Assembly: GCA_900548085.1 (NCBI GenBank)
Contig: URJF01000042.1
Coordinates: 1-12,027, forward strand
Source of the DNA: an uncultured Oscillospiraceae bacterium
Lineage (GTDB): Bacteria; Bacillota; Clostridia; Oscillospirales; Acutalibacteraceae
Length of the DNA: 12,027 bases
Direction: 5' to 3'
The translations under genes were made by a program, and so were the position numbers. Of the stretch, positions 6,268 through 12,027 are shown piece after piece. The stretch's first letter is position 1; the number at the start of each line of letters is the position of its first letter. The notes under the pieces are model-generated. The model made no database searches and had not been told where the DNA came from. It was given only the letters and a program-made list of their open reading frames with translations.

Positions 6268-7251
6268 TTATGACCATTTCAGTGCTTTTATGCTGAAGCC
6301 TAATGACGAGTCAAGTTTGTTGCGTTGAATTATCGCATTAACCTTGCTGATACTGCCGGCACCGCTTACTGTGGCTACTACCTTGTAGTAGTTGTTTCCG
6401 AGAGTTTGAATATCGGTGATTTTTATTGACTGCTTTTTTTCTTCAAATTTCTTTATGGTAAAGCTGTCGTCACTCTTGTTATACTTTATGCCACAGCCCG
6501 AATCTTTTTTGCTGTTGCAGCTTGATTTGAAGTTGACTACAGTCTGGCCGTAAAAGTTAAACAAATCAAGCACGATTGTTGCAGACGCATATTTCTTAGT
6601 GTTCAGTCCCTCTCTTTGAGCCATCCATATTGCCGTATGAGCAGCTATATTGATTGGTACACCGTCTTTGTTTTCGTAGCTTGCGTTGTAGAGGTAGGGA
6701 ACCTCAAGCATATTTTGTACGGTTTGCTGGTCTTCTGCCGAGAATGCAACGGATTTTCCGCTTTCATCGGTTTTAGGTACTTTTGAGTTTGACTTTGTAG
6801 TTTTTTCAAAAGTGGTTCTCTCGCCGCCGGTTATAGCAGAGGTTGCCTTCTTTGTTGTGGTTGTTGTGTAGTTGGAAACAGTCGGTTTTGTGATGTCTCC
6901 CTCATTTACTACCTTTGTTACAACTTTGCCGCTTTTGTCTGTGACTGCAATGCCTTTTTTGTCAGTAACTGCCTGGATGAATTTTCTCGATTTTTCACCT
7001 TTTTTTGTTGTTCCTTGAGTTACAACTTGAGTTACAGGTTTTCCTTGTTTGTTTGTTACGACTTCTCCTTTTTTGTTTGTGACGATTTCTGTCACTACGG
7101 CATATGAGTCGTCATTATTGCTGTCAAGTCCTGCCTCGGTAGTGGTAGAATTTGTGGTTTTGTTGTTGTCCTTACTTTTTGAGGAGCAGGCAACTAGAGT
7201 ACCGCTGATGGCAATAACTGCCGCCAATACTATCAGTAATCCTTTTTTCAA
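6268..7251 (-). CDS. Repeat-bearing surface lipoprotein of unknown function
   Basis: The 327-residue product begins with a lipoprotein signal peptide: MKKG, a hydrophobic core, and lipobox LVAC with Cys22. It should therefore be lipid-anchored on the outer face of the membrane. A Ser/Asn/Thr-rich spacer follows. Two copies of a ~21-residue repeat lie at 57-77 and 95-115; each holds two VT(N/D)KxGxx units plus a V-T-x-V-V tail, and 14 of 21 positions are identical. A Thr/Lys-rich linker covers about 119-165. The C-terminal domain (about 168-327) looks globular, with Cys245 and Cys253 eight residues apart as a possible disulfide and a beta-rich end. I recognise no enzyme motif. The start is TTG (7249-7251), supported by GAGGT 7 nt upstream and by the signal peptide beginning exactly there. 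It is monocistronic, with its own promoter and a shared terminator. Confidence 0.86.
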   Translation of the reverse strand: MKKGLLIVLAAVIAISGTLVACSSKSKDNNKTTNSTTTEAGLDSNNDDSYAVVTEIVTNKKGEVVTNKQGKPVTQVVTQGTTKKGEKSRKFIQAVTDKKGIAVTDKSGKVVTKVVNEGDITKPTVSNYTTTTTKKATSAITGGERTTFEKTTKSNSKVPKTDESGKSVAFSAEDQQTVQNMLEVPYLYNASYENKDGVPINIAAHTAIWMAQREGLNTKKYASATIVLDLFNFYGQTVVNFKSSCNSKKDSGCGIKYNKSDDSFTIKKFEEKKQSIKITDIQTLGNNYYKVVATVSGAGSISKVNAIIQRNKLDSSLGFSIKALKWS

Positions 7252-7258
7252 ATTTCAC

Positions 7259-7263
7259 ACCTC
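7259..7263 (-). promoter_or_regulatory. Ribosome binding site supporting the TTG start of the lipoprotein
   Basis: On the minus strand GAGGT lies 7 nt before a TTG codon. No in-frame ATG is placed better, and the signal peptide starts at the TTG. Confidence 0.7.
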
Positions 7264-7284
7264 ATTCGAAACTTATTTATCTTA

Positions 7285-7313
7285 ATTATATATACTAAGT
7301 CACTAAAAGTAAA
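7285..7313 (-). promoter_or_regulatory. Promoter of the lipoprotein gene
   Basis: On the minus strand TTTACT (forward 7308-7313), a 17-bp spacer and TATAAT (forward 7285-7290). The expected start is near 7278, about 27 nt before the TTG start codon. Confidence 0.68.
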
Positions 7314-7350
7314 TAGTTACAAAATAAATTCAATGTTTCTTAAAATTTTC

Positions 7351-7379
7351 TTTACACATTTTTAATGTGGATGTATAAT
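7351..7379 (+). promoter_or_regulatory. Promoter of the small membrane protein gene
   Basis: TTTACA (7351-7356), a 17-bp spacer and TATAAT (7374-7379). Transcription should begin near 7386. An in-frame start codon at 7365 would lie before that point, which supports the ATG at 7410. The promoter is divergent from the lipoprotein promoter; the two -35 hexamers are 37 bp apart. Confidence 0.75.
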
Positions 7380-7409
7380 AATTCCAGGTTAGAAGAGGAA
7401 GAGTTTTTT

Positions 7410-7937
7410 ATGAAAAAATCTATCGGAATTGCTTTTTCGGGCGTGATATGCGCTCTGTCCGTCGTACTGCTGTTTTTGGGCAGTGTGGTTTGGATTTTTG
7501 CTTATGTTATGCCTATAGTTACGGGACTTCTTATGATAATTCTTACAGAGAGTTTGTCAAAAAAGACAGCCCTTGCGGTGTACTGCTCAACGGGTATTTT
7601 GTCTATGCTTCTGTTGCCTGACAAAGAGAGTGCTTTGCTCTATATTTTGTTTTTTGGATACTATCCGATTTTGAAGCCGAGTATAGAGAAGATAAAACAA
7701 AAATTCCTTTGTGTGATTGCCAAACTCGCCGTGTTTAATGCAGGCGTAGTTTTGTCCCAGATTTTATGCGTTTATGTTTTCGGTATGCCGGTCGAAGAAT
7801 TTCTCGGCAAGGTCGGCATTGTGCTTATGCTTCTTGCGGCTAACATTATTTTCTTTTTCTACGACAAACTGCTTTTTGCCCTTGTGTTTTTATACAATAA
7901 GAAGTACAAAAAGGTCGTTGAAAAATATCTCAAATAG
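7410..7937 (+). CDS. Conserved-looking small polytopic membrane protein, possibly ECF-transporter S-component-like
   Basis: The 175-residue product is almost entirely hydrophobic, with about five to six membrane segments (roughly 8-26, 28-47, 53-70, 73-88, 101-125 and 133-160). The strongest motif is LPDKESALLYILFFGYYPIL at 69-88, and a basic tail ends the protein (NKKYKKVVEKYLK). The start at 7410 is set by GAGGAAGAG (7395-7403) and by a promoter whose start point lies after the alternative codon at 7365. The small size, the lack of a large soluble domain and the N-terminal layout resemble substrate-binding S components of ECF vitamin transporters or similar small Firmicutes membrane proteins; this rests on general shape only. 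No terminator hairpin is visible before the arabinose kinase gene 92 nt downstream, so read-through into the ara genes is possible. Confidence 0.82.
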   Translation: MKKSIGIAFSGVICALSVVLLFLGSVVWIFAYVMPIVTGLLMIILTESLSKKTALAVYCSTGILSMLLLPDKESALLYILFFGYYPILKPSIEKIKQKFLCVIAKLAVFNAGVVLSQILCVYVFGMPVEEFLGKVGIVLMLLAANIIFFFYDKLLFALVFLYNKKYKKVVEKYLK

Positions 7938-7968
7938 TTGTAAAAAATGGTTACTATTTTGTTATAAT
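7938..7968 (+). promoter_or_regulatory. Candidate promoter of the arabinose operon (extended -10)
   Basis: TGTTATAAT at 7960-7968 is a perfect extended -10. The best -35, TTGTAA at 7938-7943, has a long 19-bp spacer. This promoter would give a leader of about 55 nt. A second candidate, TTGACT (7984-7989) with TATAAA (8006-8011) and a 16-bp spacer, would start near 8018 and leave only about 12 nt before the ATG. Confidence 0.5.
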
Positions 7969-7987
7969 TATTGAAAAAAATTATTGA
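7966..7987 (+). repeat. 9-bp direct repeat upstream of the arabinose kinase gene
   Basis: AATTATTGA occurs at 7966-7974 and again at 7979-7987, a spacing of 13 bp. The copies overlap the extended -10 and the second candidate -35. It could be part of an operator, but the sequence is very AT-rich and chance is possible. Confidence 0.35.
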
Positions 7988-8020
7988 CTGTTGTATTATG
8001 ATATATATAAAAAAATACTT

Positions 8021-8024
8021 GGAG
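8021..8024 (+). promoter_or_regulatory. Ribosome binding site that sets the kinase start
   Basis: GGAG lies 5 nt before the ATG at 8030. It would be internal to the longer reading frame from 7991, which has no Shine-Dalgarno of its own. Confidence 0.65.
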
Positions 8025-8029
8025 ATTTT

Positions 8030-9607
8030 ATGGATAATTATGTTTTGACAGGCAGAGAAACTCTTGGCATTGAGTTTGGCTCTACCAGGATAAAAGCGGT
8101 CCTGACGGACGAAAAATGTACCCCTGTTGCATCGGACAGTTACACTTGGGAAAACAGATTTGTTGACGGTGTGTGGACCTATGATTTGCAGGATGCGTGG
8201 ACAGGACTGAGAGCCACTTATTCCGAACTTAATTCTGAATGTGTCGCAAAGTTCGGAGGACCGATTAAGAGTCTGGCATCTATCGGATTTTCGGGTATGA
8301 TGCACGGCTATCTTCCCTTTGATAAGGATGATAATTTATTGACGCCGTTTAGGACTTGGCGTAACACCATTACCGCTCAGGCGTCCGAAAAGCTGTCATC
8401 ACTTTTTGATTTTAATATTCCGCAGCGTTGGAGTGTCGCACATCTTTATCAAGCAGTGCTTAACAATGAGGACCATATAGACAAGATTGATTTTATTACC
8501 ACTCTAGCAGGCTATATTCATTGGCAGCTCACCGGAAAAAAGGTTCTGGGTATCGGTGAGGCGTCGGGTATGTTCCCTATAGACAGCACCGCTTGCGACT
8601 ATAATATGCATATGATGAACGAATTTCAGCAGTTGCCCGAAATAAAAGCGCATTTTTCTGATGTTCGCAGTATTTTCCCCGATGTTCTTTTGGCAGGTCA
8701 AGACGCAGGCACACTGACAGAAGAAGGCGCAAGATTGCTTGACGAAAGCGGAAATTTGCAGCCCGGCTGTATTCTTTGCCCTCCTGAGGGAGATGCAGGA
8801 ACAGGTATGGTTGCTACCGATAGCATTAGTCCCCGAACAGGAAATATCAGTGCCGGTACTTCGATTTTTTCTATGATTGTCCTTGAACACAGCTTGTCTA
8901 AGGTGCACGAAGAAATTGATGTTGTCACTACACCGGTGGGCAGTCCCGTGGCAATGGTTCACTGCAATAACTGCTGTACCGATTTGGACTATTGGGCTAA
9001 TATGTTCGCTCAGCTTATCCAAAAAGCAGGCGCAAGTCTTTCTAAACCGCAGCTTTATGATTTGTTGTATAACAGCGCTTTAGAGGGCAGTGCGGATTGT
9101 GACGGTATTGTCAGCTGCAACTATTATTCGGGCGAGCCTGTTTCTCACATTGCAGACGGCAGACCTACAGTAGTCCGCAGTGTTGAGTCTAAACTGAATT
9201 TAGGCGACTTTATGCGCAGCCAAATTTATTCTGCCATTGCTACTTTGCGTATAGGTATGGACATTTTGGCAGAAGAAAATGTGGCGATTGATTCCCTTAT
9301 GGGACACGGCGGATTGTTCAAAACCGAGTTTGTCGGTCAAAAGCTGATGGCAGCCGCAATGAAGGCTCCTGTTTCTGTTATGTCTACAGCAGGCGAAGGC
9401 GGTGCTTGGGGCGCTGCCGTGCTGGCAAACTATGCTGCATACGGAACCGGCGGAACATTAGCCGAATATCTTGACACAGTAGTTTTTGCGGACAGTGAGC
9501 GTACTACCGTTCAGCCTGATGACAGCGATGTCGTTGGATTTGACGCTTATTTAGAAAAATATAAGAAACTGCTTTCAATTCAAAATATTGCGGCAGAAAA
9601 TATATAG
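8030..9607 (+). CDS. araB: FGGY-family carbohydrate kinase, presumed L-ribulokinase (araB role)
   Basis: This kinase should phosphorylate L-ribulose to L-ribulose 5-phosphate, the second step of bacterial L-arabinose use. The 525 residues show the FGGY phosphate-1 loop GIEFGSTRIKAVLTD at about 13-27, a sugar-site region GFSGMMHGYLPF at about 86-97 followed by TWRN, PPEGDAGTGMV at about 251-261 (Asp255 the likely catalytic base), the second phosphate loop GNISAGTSIF at about 271-280 and an adenosine region with GHGGLFK at about 425-431 and AGEGGAWGAA at about 454-463. The MMHG segment is more like xylulokinase than classic AraB. The assignment as ribulokinase rests on araA and araD following directly. 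The start at 8030 is chosen for GGAG at 8021-8024; an upstream TTG at 7991 would add 13 unconvincing residues. The stop at 9605-9607 overlaps the araA ribosome binding site. Confidence 0.85.
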   Translation: MDNYVLTGRETLGIEFGSTRIKAVLTDEKCTPVASDSYTWENRFVDGVWTYDLQDAWTGLRATYSELNSECVAKFGGPIKSLASIGFSGMMHGYLPFDKDDNLLTPFRTWRNTITAQASEKLSSLFDFNIPQRWSVAHLYQAVLNNEDHIDKIDFITTLAGYIHWQLTGKKVLGIGEASGMFPIDSTACDYNMHMMNEFQQLPEIKAHFSDVRSIFPDVLLAGQDAGTLTEEGARLLDESGNLQPGCILCPPEGDAGTGMVATDSISPRTGNISAGTSIFSMIVLEHSLSKVHEEIDVVTTPVGSPVAMVHCNNCCTDLDYWANMFAQLIQKAGASLSKPQLYDLLYNSALEGSADCDGIVSCNYYSGEPVSHIADGRPTVVRSVESKLNLGDFMRSQIYSAIATLRIGMDILAEENVAIDSLMGHGGLFKTEFVGQKLMAAAMKAPVSVMSTAGEGGAWGAAVLANYAAYGTGGTLAEYLDTVVFADSERTTVQPDDSDVVGFDAYLEKYKKLLSIQNIAAENI

Positions 9608-9615
9608 GAGGGCTT

Positions 9616-11088
9616 ATGGCACTTAAGGATTATGAATTTTGGTTCGTAGTAGGAACTCAGTTTCTCTATGGTGAAGAAATATTTGATACAATAAATTCTC
9701 ACGCAACAGATATGGCTGCAGAGTGGAGCAAAAAATTATCATGTAAGGTTGTAGCTAAGCCTTGCGTAAAGACTTCAAGTGAGATTCTCGATATTATGCA
9801 GCAGGCTAATAATGACCCTGCCTGTGCAGGTGTTATCACTTGGATGCACACTTTTTCTCCGTCAAAGATGTGGATTGCCGGCTTTAATGCGTTAGAAAAG
9901 CCGCTTCTGCATGTTAATACTCAGTACAATCGTGATATTCCTTGGGACGAGATTGATATGGATTTTATGAATCTCAATCAGTCCGCTCACGGCGACAGAG
10001 AGCACGGATATATCCTCGCCCGTATGCGAGCAAAGCAAAAGGTAGCAGCAGGTTATTGGAAGGATGAGGAGTTTCAGTACAAGATTGATACTTGGATGCG
10101 TGCCGCAGTAGGTGCTGCTGAGTCCAGAAAACTCCGTGTGCTCCGTATCTCCGATAATATGCGTAATGTCGCTGTTACAGACGGAGATAAGATTGAGGCT
10201 CAAATCAAATTGGGCTGGCAGGTTGACCACTACGGAGTAGGGGATATTATTAAACTTGTTGATGCGGTTACAGACGAAGAAATTGATGCTCAAATGGCTG
10301 AGTACAGAGAAAATTATATTTTTGATACCGATAACATTGAGTCCGTTCGCTATCAAGCGAGAGAAGAAGTAGCAATAAAGAAGTTTTTGGATGCCGAGGG
10401 CTTTGGTGCTTTTCACACCAACTTTGAGGATTTGCAGGGACTTCGTCAGTTGCCGGGACTCGCCGCTCAGGATTTGATGCGTCAAGGCTATGGTTTTGGT
10501 GCCGAGGGCGACTGGAAAGTTGCCGCTATGACTCGTGTTATGAAAAAAATGGCTGAGGGTATGACAGGCGGCACAGCTTTTATGGAAGATTATACCTATC
10601 ACTTTGAGCCCGGCAATGAAATGCTGCTCGGCTCTCATATGCTGGAAGTTTGTCCTACAGTGTCTGCCGAAAAGCCGAAGATTCAGGTCCACCCACTTGG
10701 TATAGGCGACAGAGAAGATCCGGCTCGCCTTGTGTTTAAGTCACAGACAGGCGACGCTATAGTAGTTACTTTGGTGGATATGGGCGACAGACTGCGTATG
10801 ATAGTCAATGATGTTGAGTGTAAGGAGCAGACTCACGATATGCCAAAGCTCCCTGTAGCAGGTGTATTGTGGAAACCGTTGCCTTGTCTGCAAACTTCTG
10901 CTGAGGCTTGGATTTATGCCGGCGGCGCTCACCATTCTGTTCTTTCATATTCTCTCACCGCAGAGCATATGAGAGACTTCGCCGAAATCATGGGTATCGA
11001 ATTTGTTTATATCAATAAGGACACTAACATAAACGACTTCAGAAAAGAATTATTCTATAATGATGTTGCATATAAATTAGGAATGTGA
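9616..11088 (+). CDS. araA: L-arabinose isomerase
   Basis: AraA is the cytoplasmic, divalent-metal-dependent isomerase converting L-arabinose to L-ribulose, the first step of the pathway. The 490 residues match the usual ~475-500. The N-terminal FWFVVGTQFLYGEE (8-21) and ITWMHTFSPSKMWIAG (74-89) are signatures of the family. The four metal and catalytic positions are present: Glu297 in GAEGDWK, Glu324 in FMEDYTYHFEPG, His341 in LGSHMLEVCP and the His439-His440 pair in GGAHHSV. Start choice is firm: AGGAGG at 9606-9611, part of it the kinase stop codon, is 4 nt before the ATG. It lies 8 nt after the kinase and 7 nt before araD, so the three are surely one transcript. Confidence 0.97.
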   Translation: MALKDYEFWFVVGTQFLYGEEIFDTINSHATDMAAEWSKKLSCKVVAKPCVKTSSEILDIMQQANNDPACAGVITWMHTFSPSKMWIAGFNALEKPLLHVNTQYNRDIPWDEIDMDFMNLNQSAHGDREHGYILARMRAKQKVAAGYWKDEEFQYKIDTWMRAAVGAAESRKLRVLRISDNMRNVAVTDGDKIEAQIKLGWQVDHYGVGDIIKLVDAVTDEEIDAQMAEYRENYIFDTDNIESVRYQAREEVAIKKFLDAEGFGAFHTNFEDLQGLRQLPGLAAQDLMRQGYGFGAEGDWKVAAMTRVMKKMAEGMTGGTAFMEDYTYHFEPGNEMLLGSHMLEVCPTVSAEKPKIQVHPLGIGDREDPARLVFKSQTGDAIVVTLVDMGDRLRMIVNDVECKEQTHDMPKLPVAGVLWKPLPCLQTSAEAWIYAGGAHHSVLSYSLTAEHMRDFAEIMGIEFVYINKDTNINDFRKELFYNDVAYKLGM

Positions 11089-11095
11089 GGTCTGT

Positions 11096-11812
11096 ATGTT
11101 AGAGGAATTGAAAGAAAAGGTTTACAGAGCCAATATGCAGTTAGTGGAGTACGGACTCGTGGTGCTTACTTGGGGCAATGTCTCCGGCATAGACCGAGAA
11201 AAAGGATTGTTTGTTATCAAACCGTCCGGAGTTCCTTATTCTTCTATGACTGCCGACGATATGGTTGTTATGGATTTGGACGGAAACAAAGTTGAGGGCG
11301 AGCTCAATCCATCCTCTGATACTCCTACCCATTTGGAACTGTATAAGAATTTTGAAAATATCGGCGGTGTCGTACACACCCACAGCTCCTGGGCTTGTGC
11401 TTGGGCGCAAGCCGGCAGAGATATTCCGGCTTATGGCACTACTCATGCCGATTTTGCTAACGGTGCCATTCCTTGTGCAAGAGGACTTACTAAAGAAGAA
11501 GTTGAGTCCGCATACGAAAAAAATACTGGCTCCGTTATCGTAGAAGAATTTTCGAGACGAGGTATCACTCCCGAGGAATGTCCCGCTGTCCTCGTTCACA
11601 GACACGGACCTTTTACTTGGGGCAGTGATCCGTTCAAAGCCGTAGAAAATGCTCTGATTCTCGACGAGGTGGCTAAGATGGCTTATCGCACCGAGGTTGC
11701 GGCAGCTAACGGCAACGATTCAAATATAGGAATAGAAGATTATTTGTTGGAAAAACACTACCAAAGAAAGCACGGAAAAAATGCTTACTACGGTCAGTTG
11801 AATAAAAATTGA
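11096..11812 (+). CDS. araD: L-ribulose-5-phosphate 4-epimerase
   Basis: AraD inverts C4 of L-ribulose 5-phosphate by a zinc-dependent retro-aldol mechanism, giving D-xylulose 5-phosphate for the pentose phosphate pathway. The 238 residues contain TWGNVSG at 25-31, KPSGVPY at 42-48, SSDTPTHLELY at 73-83 (Asp75), the zinc ligands His94 and His96 in VVHTHS, His170 in VHRHGPF, and the C-terminal KHYQRKHGKNAYYGQ with Tyr232 as the candidate catalytic tyrosine. Length is close to the 231 of E. coli AraD, with a short extension. The ribosome binding site GAGG (11087-11090) overlaps the araA stop. UlaF and SgbE (L-ascorbate pathway) are close paralogues, but the araB and araA neighbours fix the role. 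No terminator is visible before the next gene. Confidence 0.96.
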   Translation: MLEELKEKVYRANMQLVEYGLVVLTWGNVSGIDREKGLFVIKPSGVPYSSMTADDMVVMDLDGNKVEGELNPSSDTPTHLELYKNFENIGGVVHTHSSWACAWAQAGRDIPAYGTTHADFANGAIPCARGLTKEEVESAYEKNTGSVIVEEFSRRGITPEECPAVLVHRHGPFTWGSDPFKAVENALILDEVAKMAYRTEVAAANGNDSNIGIEDYLLEKHYQRKHGKNAYYGQLNKN

Positions 11813-11825
11813 GAGGATGAAAACG

Positions 11826-12027
11826 ATGAAAAAAGTTATTGCTTCGCTTACTGCGACAGTAGCCTTTGTTGTGTGCTGTATGTTCGGTATGAGTGCTTAT
11901 GCGGCACAAAGTATAACGGCTGATAATGTAACGCTTTCTGATACAAGCTATACATATACTGCCAAGGCTGTCACTCCGGGTGTTACCGTTACTGTACAAA
12001 CGGCAGAAACCGTTGCAGATGAGAGTG
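11826..12027 (+). CDS. N-terminal part of a secreted protein with an Ig-like repeat start (3' partial)
   Basis: The frame is open from the ATG at 11826 to the window end (67 codons). MKK plus a long hydrophobic core and AYA at 24-26 make a classical Sec signal peptide, with likely cleavage before Ala27. The mature part begins QSITADNVTLSDTSYTYTAK and continues AVTPGVTVTV. This (V-x-L-S-x-T-x-Y-x-Y-T-x-K-A-x-x-P-x-V-T-V) is the pattern of beta-sandwich Ig-like repeats in Firmicutes surface proteins. GAGAGG at 11811-11816 is 9 nt before the ATG; an in-frame ATG at 11817 touches it and is rejected. It begins 13 nt after araD, inside the same apparent operon. The rest, including any catalytic or binding domain, is beyond the window. 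Confidence 0.85.
   Translation, partial: MKKVIASLTATVAFVVCCMFGMSAYAAQSITADNVTLSDTSYTYTAKAVTPGVTVTVQTAETVADES

Noticed and set aside
7365..7409. Upstream start at 7365 for the small membrane protein
   Set aside because: It lies before the predicted transcription start (about 7386) and overlaps the promoter -10.
7991..8029. TTG at 7991 as start of the arabinose kinase
   Set aside because: No ribosome binding site; the added residues have no match in FGGY kinases, and GGAG at 8021-8024 points to 8030.
9892..10692. Long minus-strand open frame (266 codons) opposite araA
   Set aside because: It is entirely antisense to a well-conserved enzyme, has odd composition (many His, Cys and Leu) and matches no family I recognise; it is a by-product of codon use in araA.
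11817..11825. ATG at 11817 as the start of the last protein
   Set aside because: It abuts the GAGAGG with no spacing; the ATG at 11826 has proper spacing and starts the MKK signal peptide.
11874..11879. Cys17-Cys18 of the last protein as a lipobox
   Set aside because: The cysteines lie inside the hydrophobic core, the preceding residues (FVV) do not fit a lipobox, and an AYA signal peptidase I site follows.

Overview
The window looks like a chromosomal stretch from a low-to-moderate-GC Firmicute, most likely an anaerobic gut clostridium of the Ruminococcaceae/Oscillospiraceae type. The reasons are strong AGGAGG-type ribosome binding sites, good TTGaca/TATAAT promoters, lysine-rich surface proteins with chitobiase-like and fibronectin-III domains, a lipoprotein with VT(D/N)KxG repeats, and a tsaE-tsaB pair joined to formate-tetrahydrofolate ligase. 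The genus assignment is inference. Nothing points to a phage, plasmid, insertion sequence, CRISPR array or RNA gene.

Layout. (1) Positions 1-904 hold the 3' end of a surface or secreted protein. It converges on rodA (963-2126, minus) across a bidirectional hairpin terminator. (2) rodA and fhs diverge from a 141-bp intergenic region with two well-formed back-to-back promoters. (3) Positions 2268-6206 are a compact plus-strand operon, fhs-tsaE-tsaB-rpiB-membrane protein, with two 1-nt stop/start overlaps, ended by a second bidirectional terminator. (4) A minus-strand repeat-bearing lipoprotein (6268-7251) has its own promoter and diverges from a small polytopic membrane protein (7410-7937). (5) Positions 8030-11812 encode a complete L-arabinose catabolic set: FGGY kinase (araB role), araA and araD. 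(6) A signal-peptide protein starts 13 nt after araD and runs off the window.

How the genes work together. AraA converts L-arabinose to L-ribulose, the kinase phosphorylates it, and AraD epimerises L-ribulose 5-phosphate to D-xylulose 5-phosphate. RpiB interconverts ribose and ribulose 5-phosphates in the same pentose phosphate pool, although it lies in the other operon. TsaE and TsaB belong to the tRNA t6A modification machinery. Fhs supplies 10-formyl-tetrahydrofolate. RodA is the elongasome glycosyltransferase.

Most of the window is ordinary housekeeping and sugar metabolism, and I do not see a clearly new system. The parts most worth a second look are the kinase, which looks more like the XylB/AraB borderline than textbook AraB; the membrane protein just before the ara genes with no terminator between them; the secreted protein attached to the end of the ara operon; the repeat lipoprotein; and the uncharacterised membrane protein closing the fhs operon.
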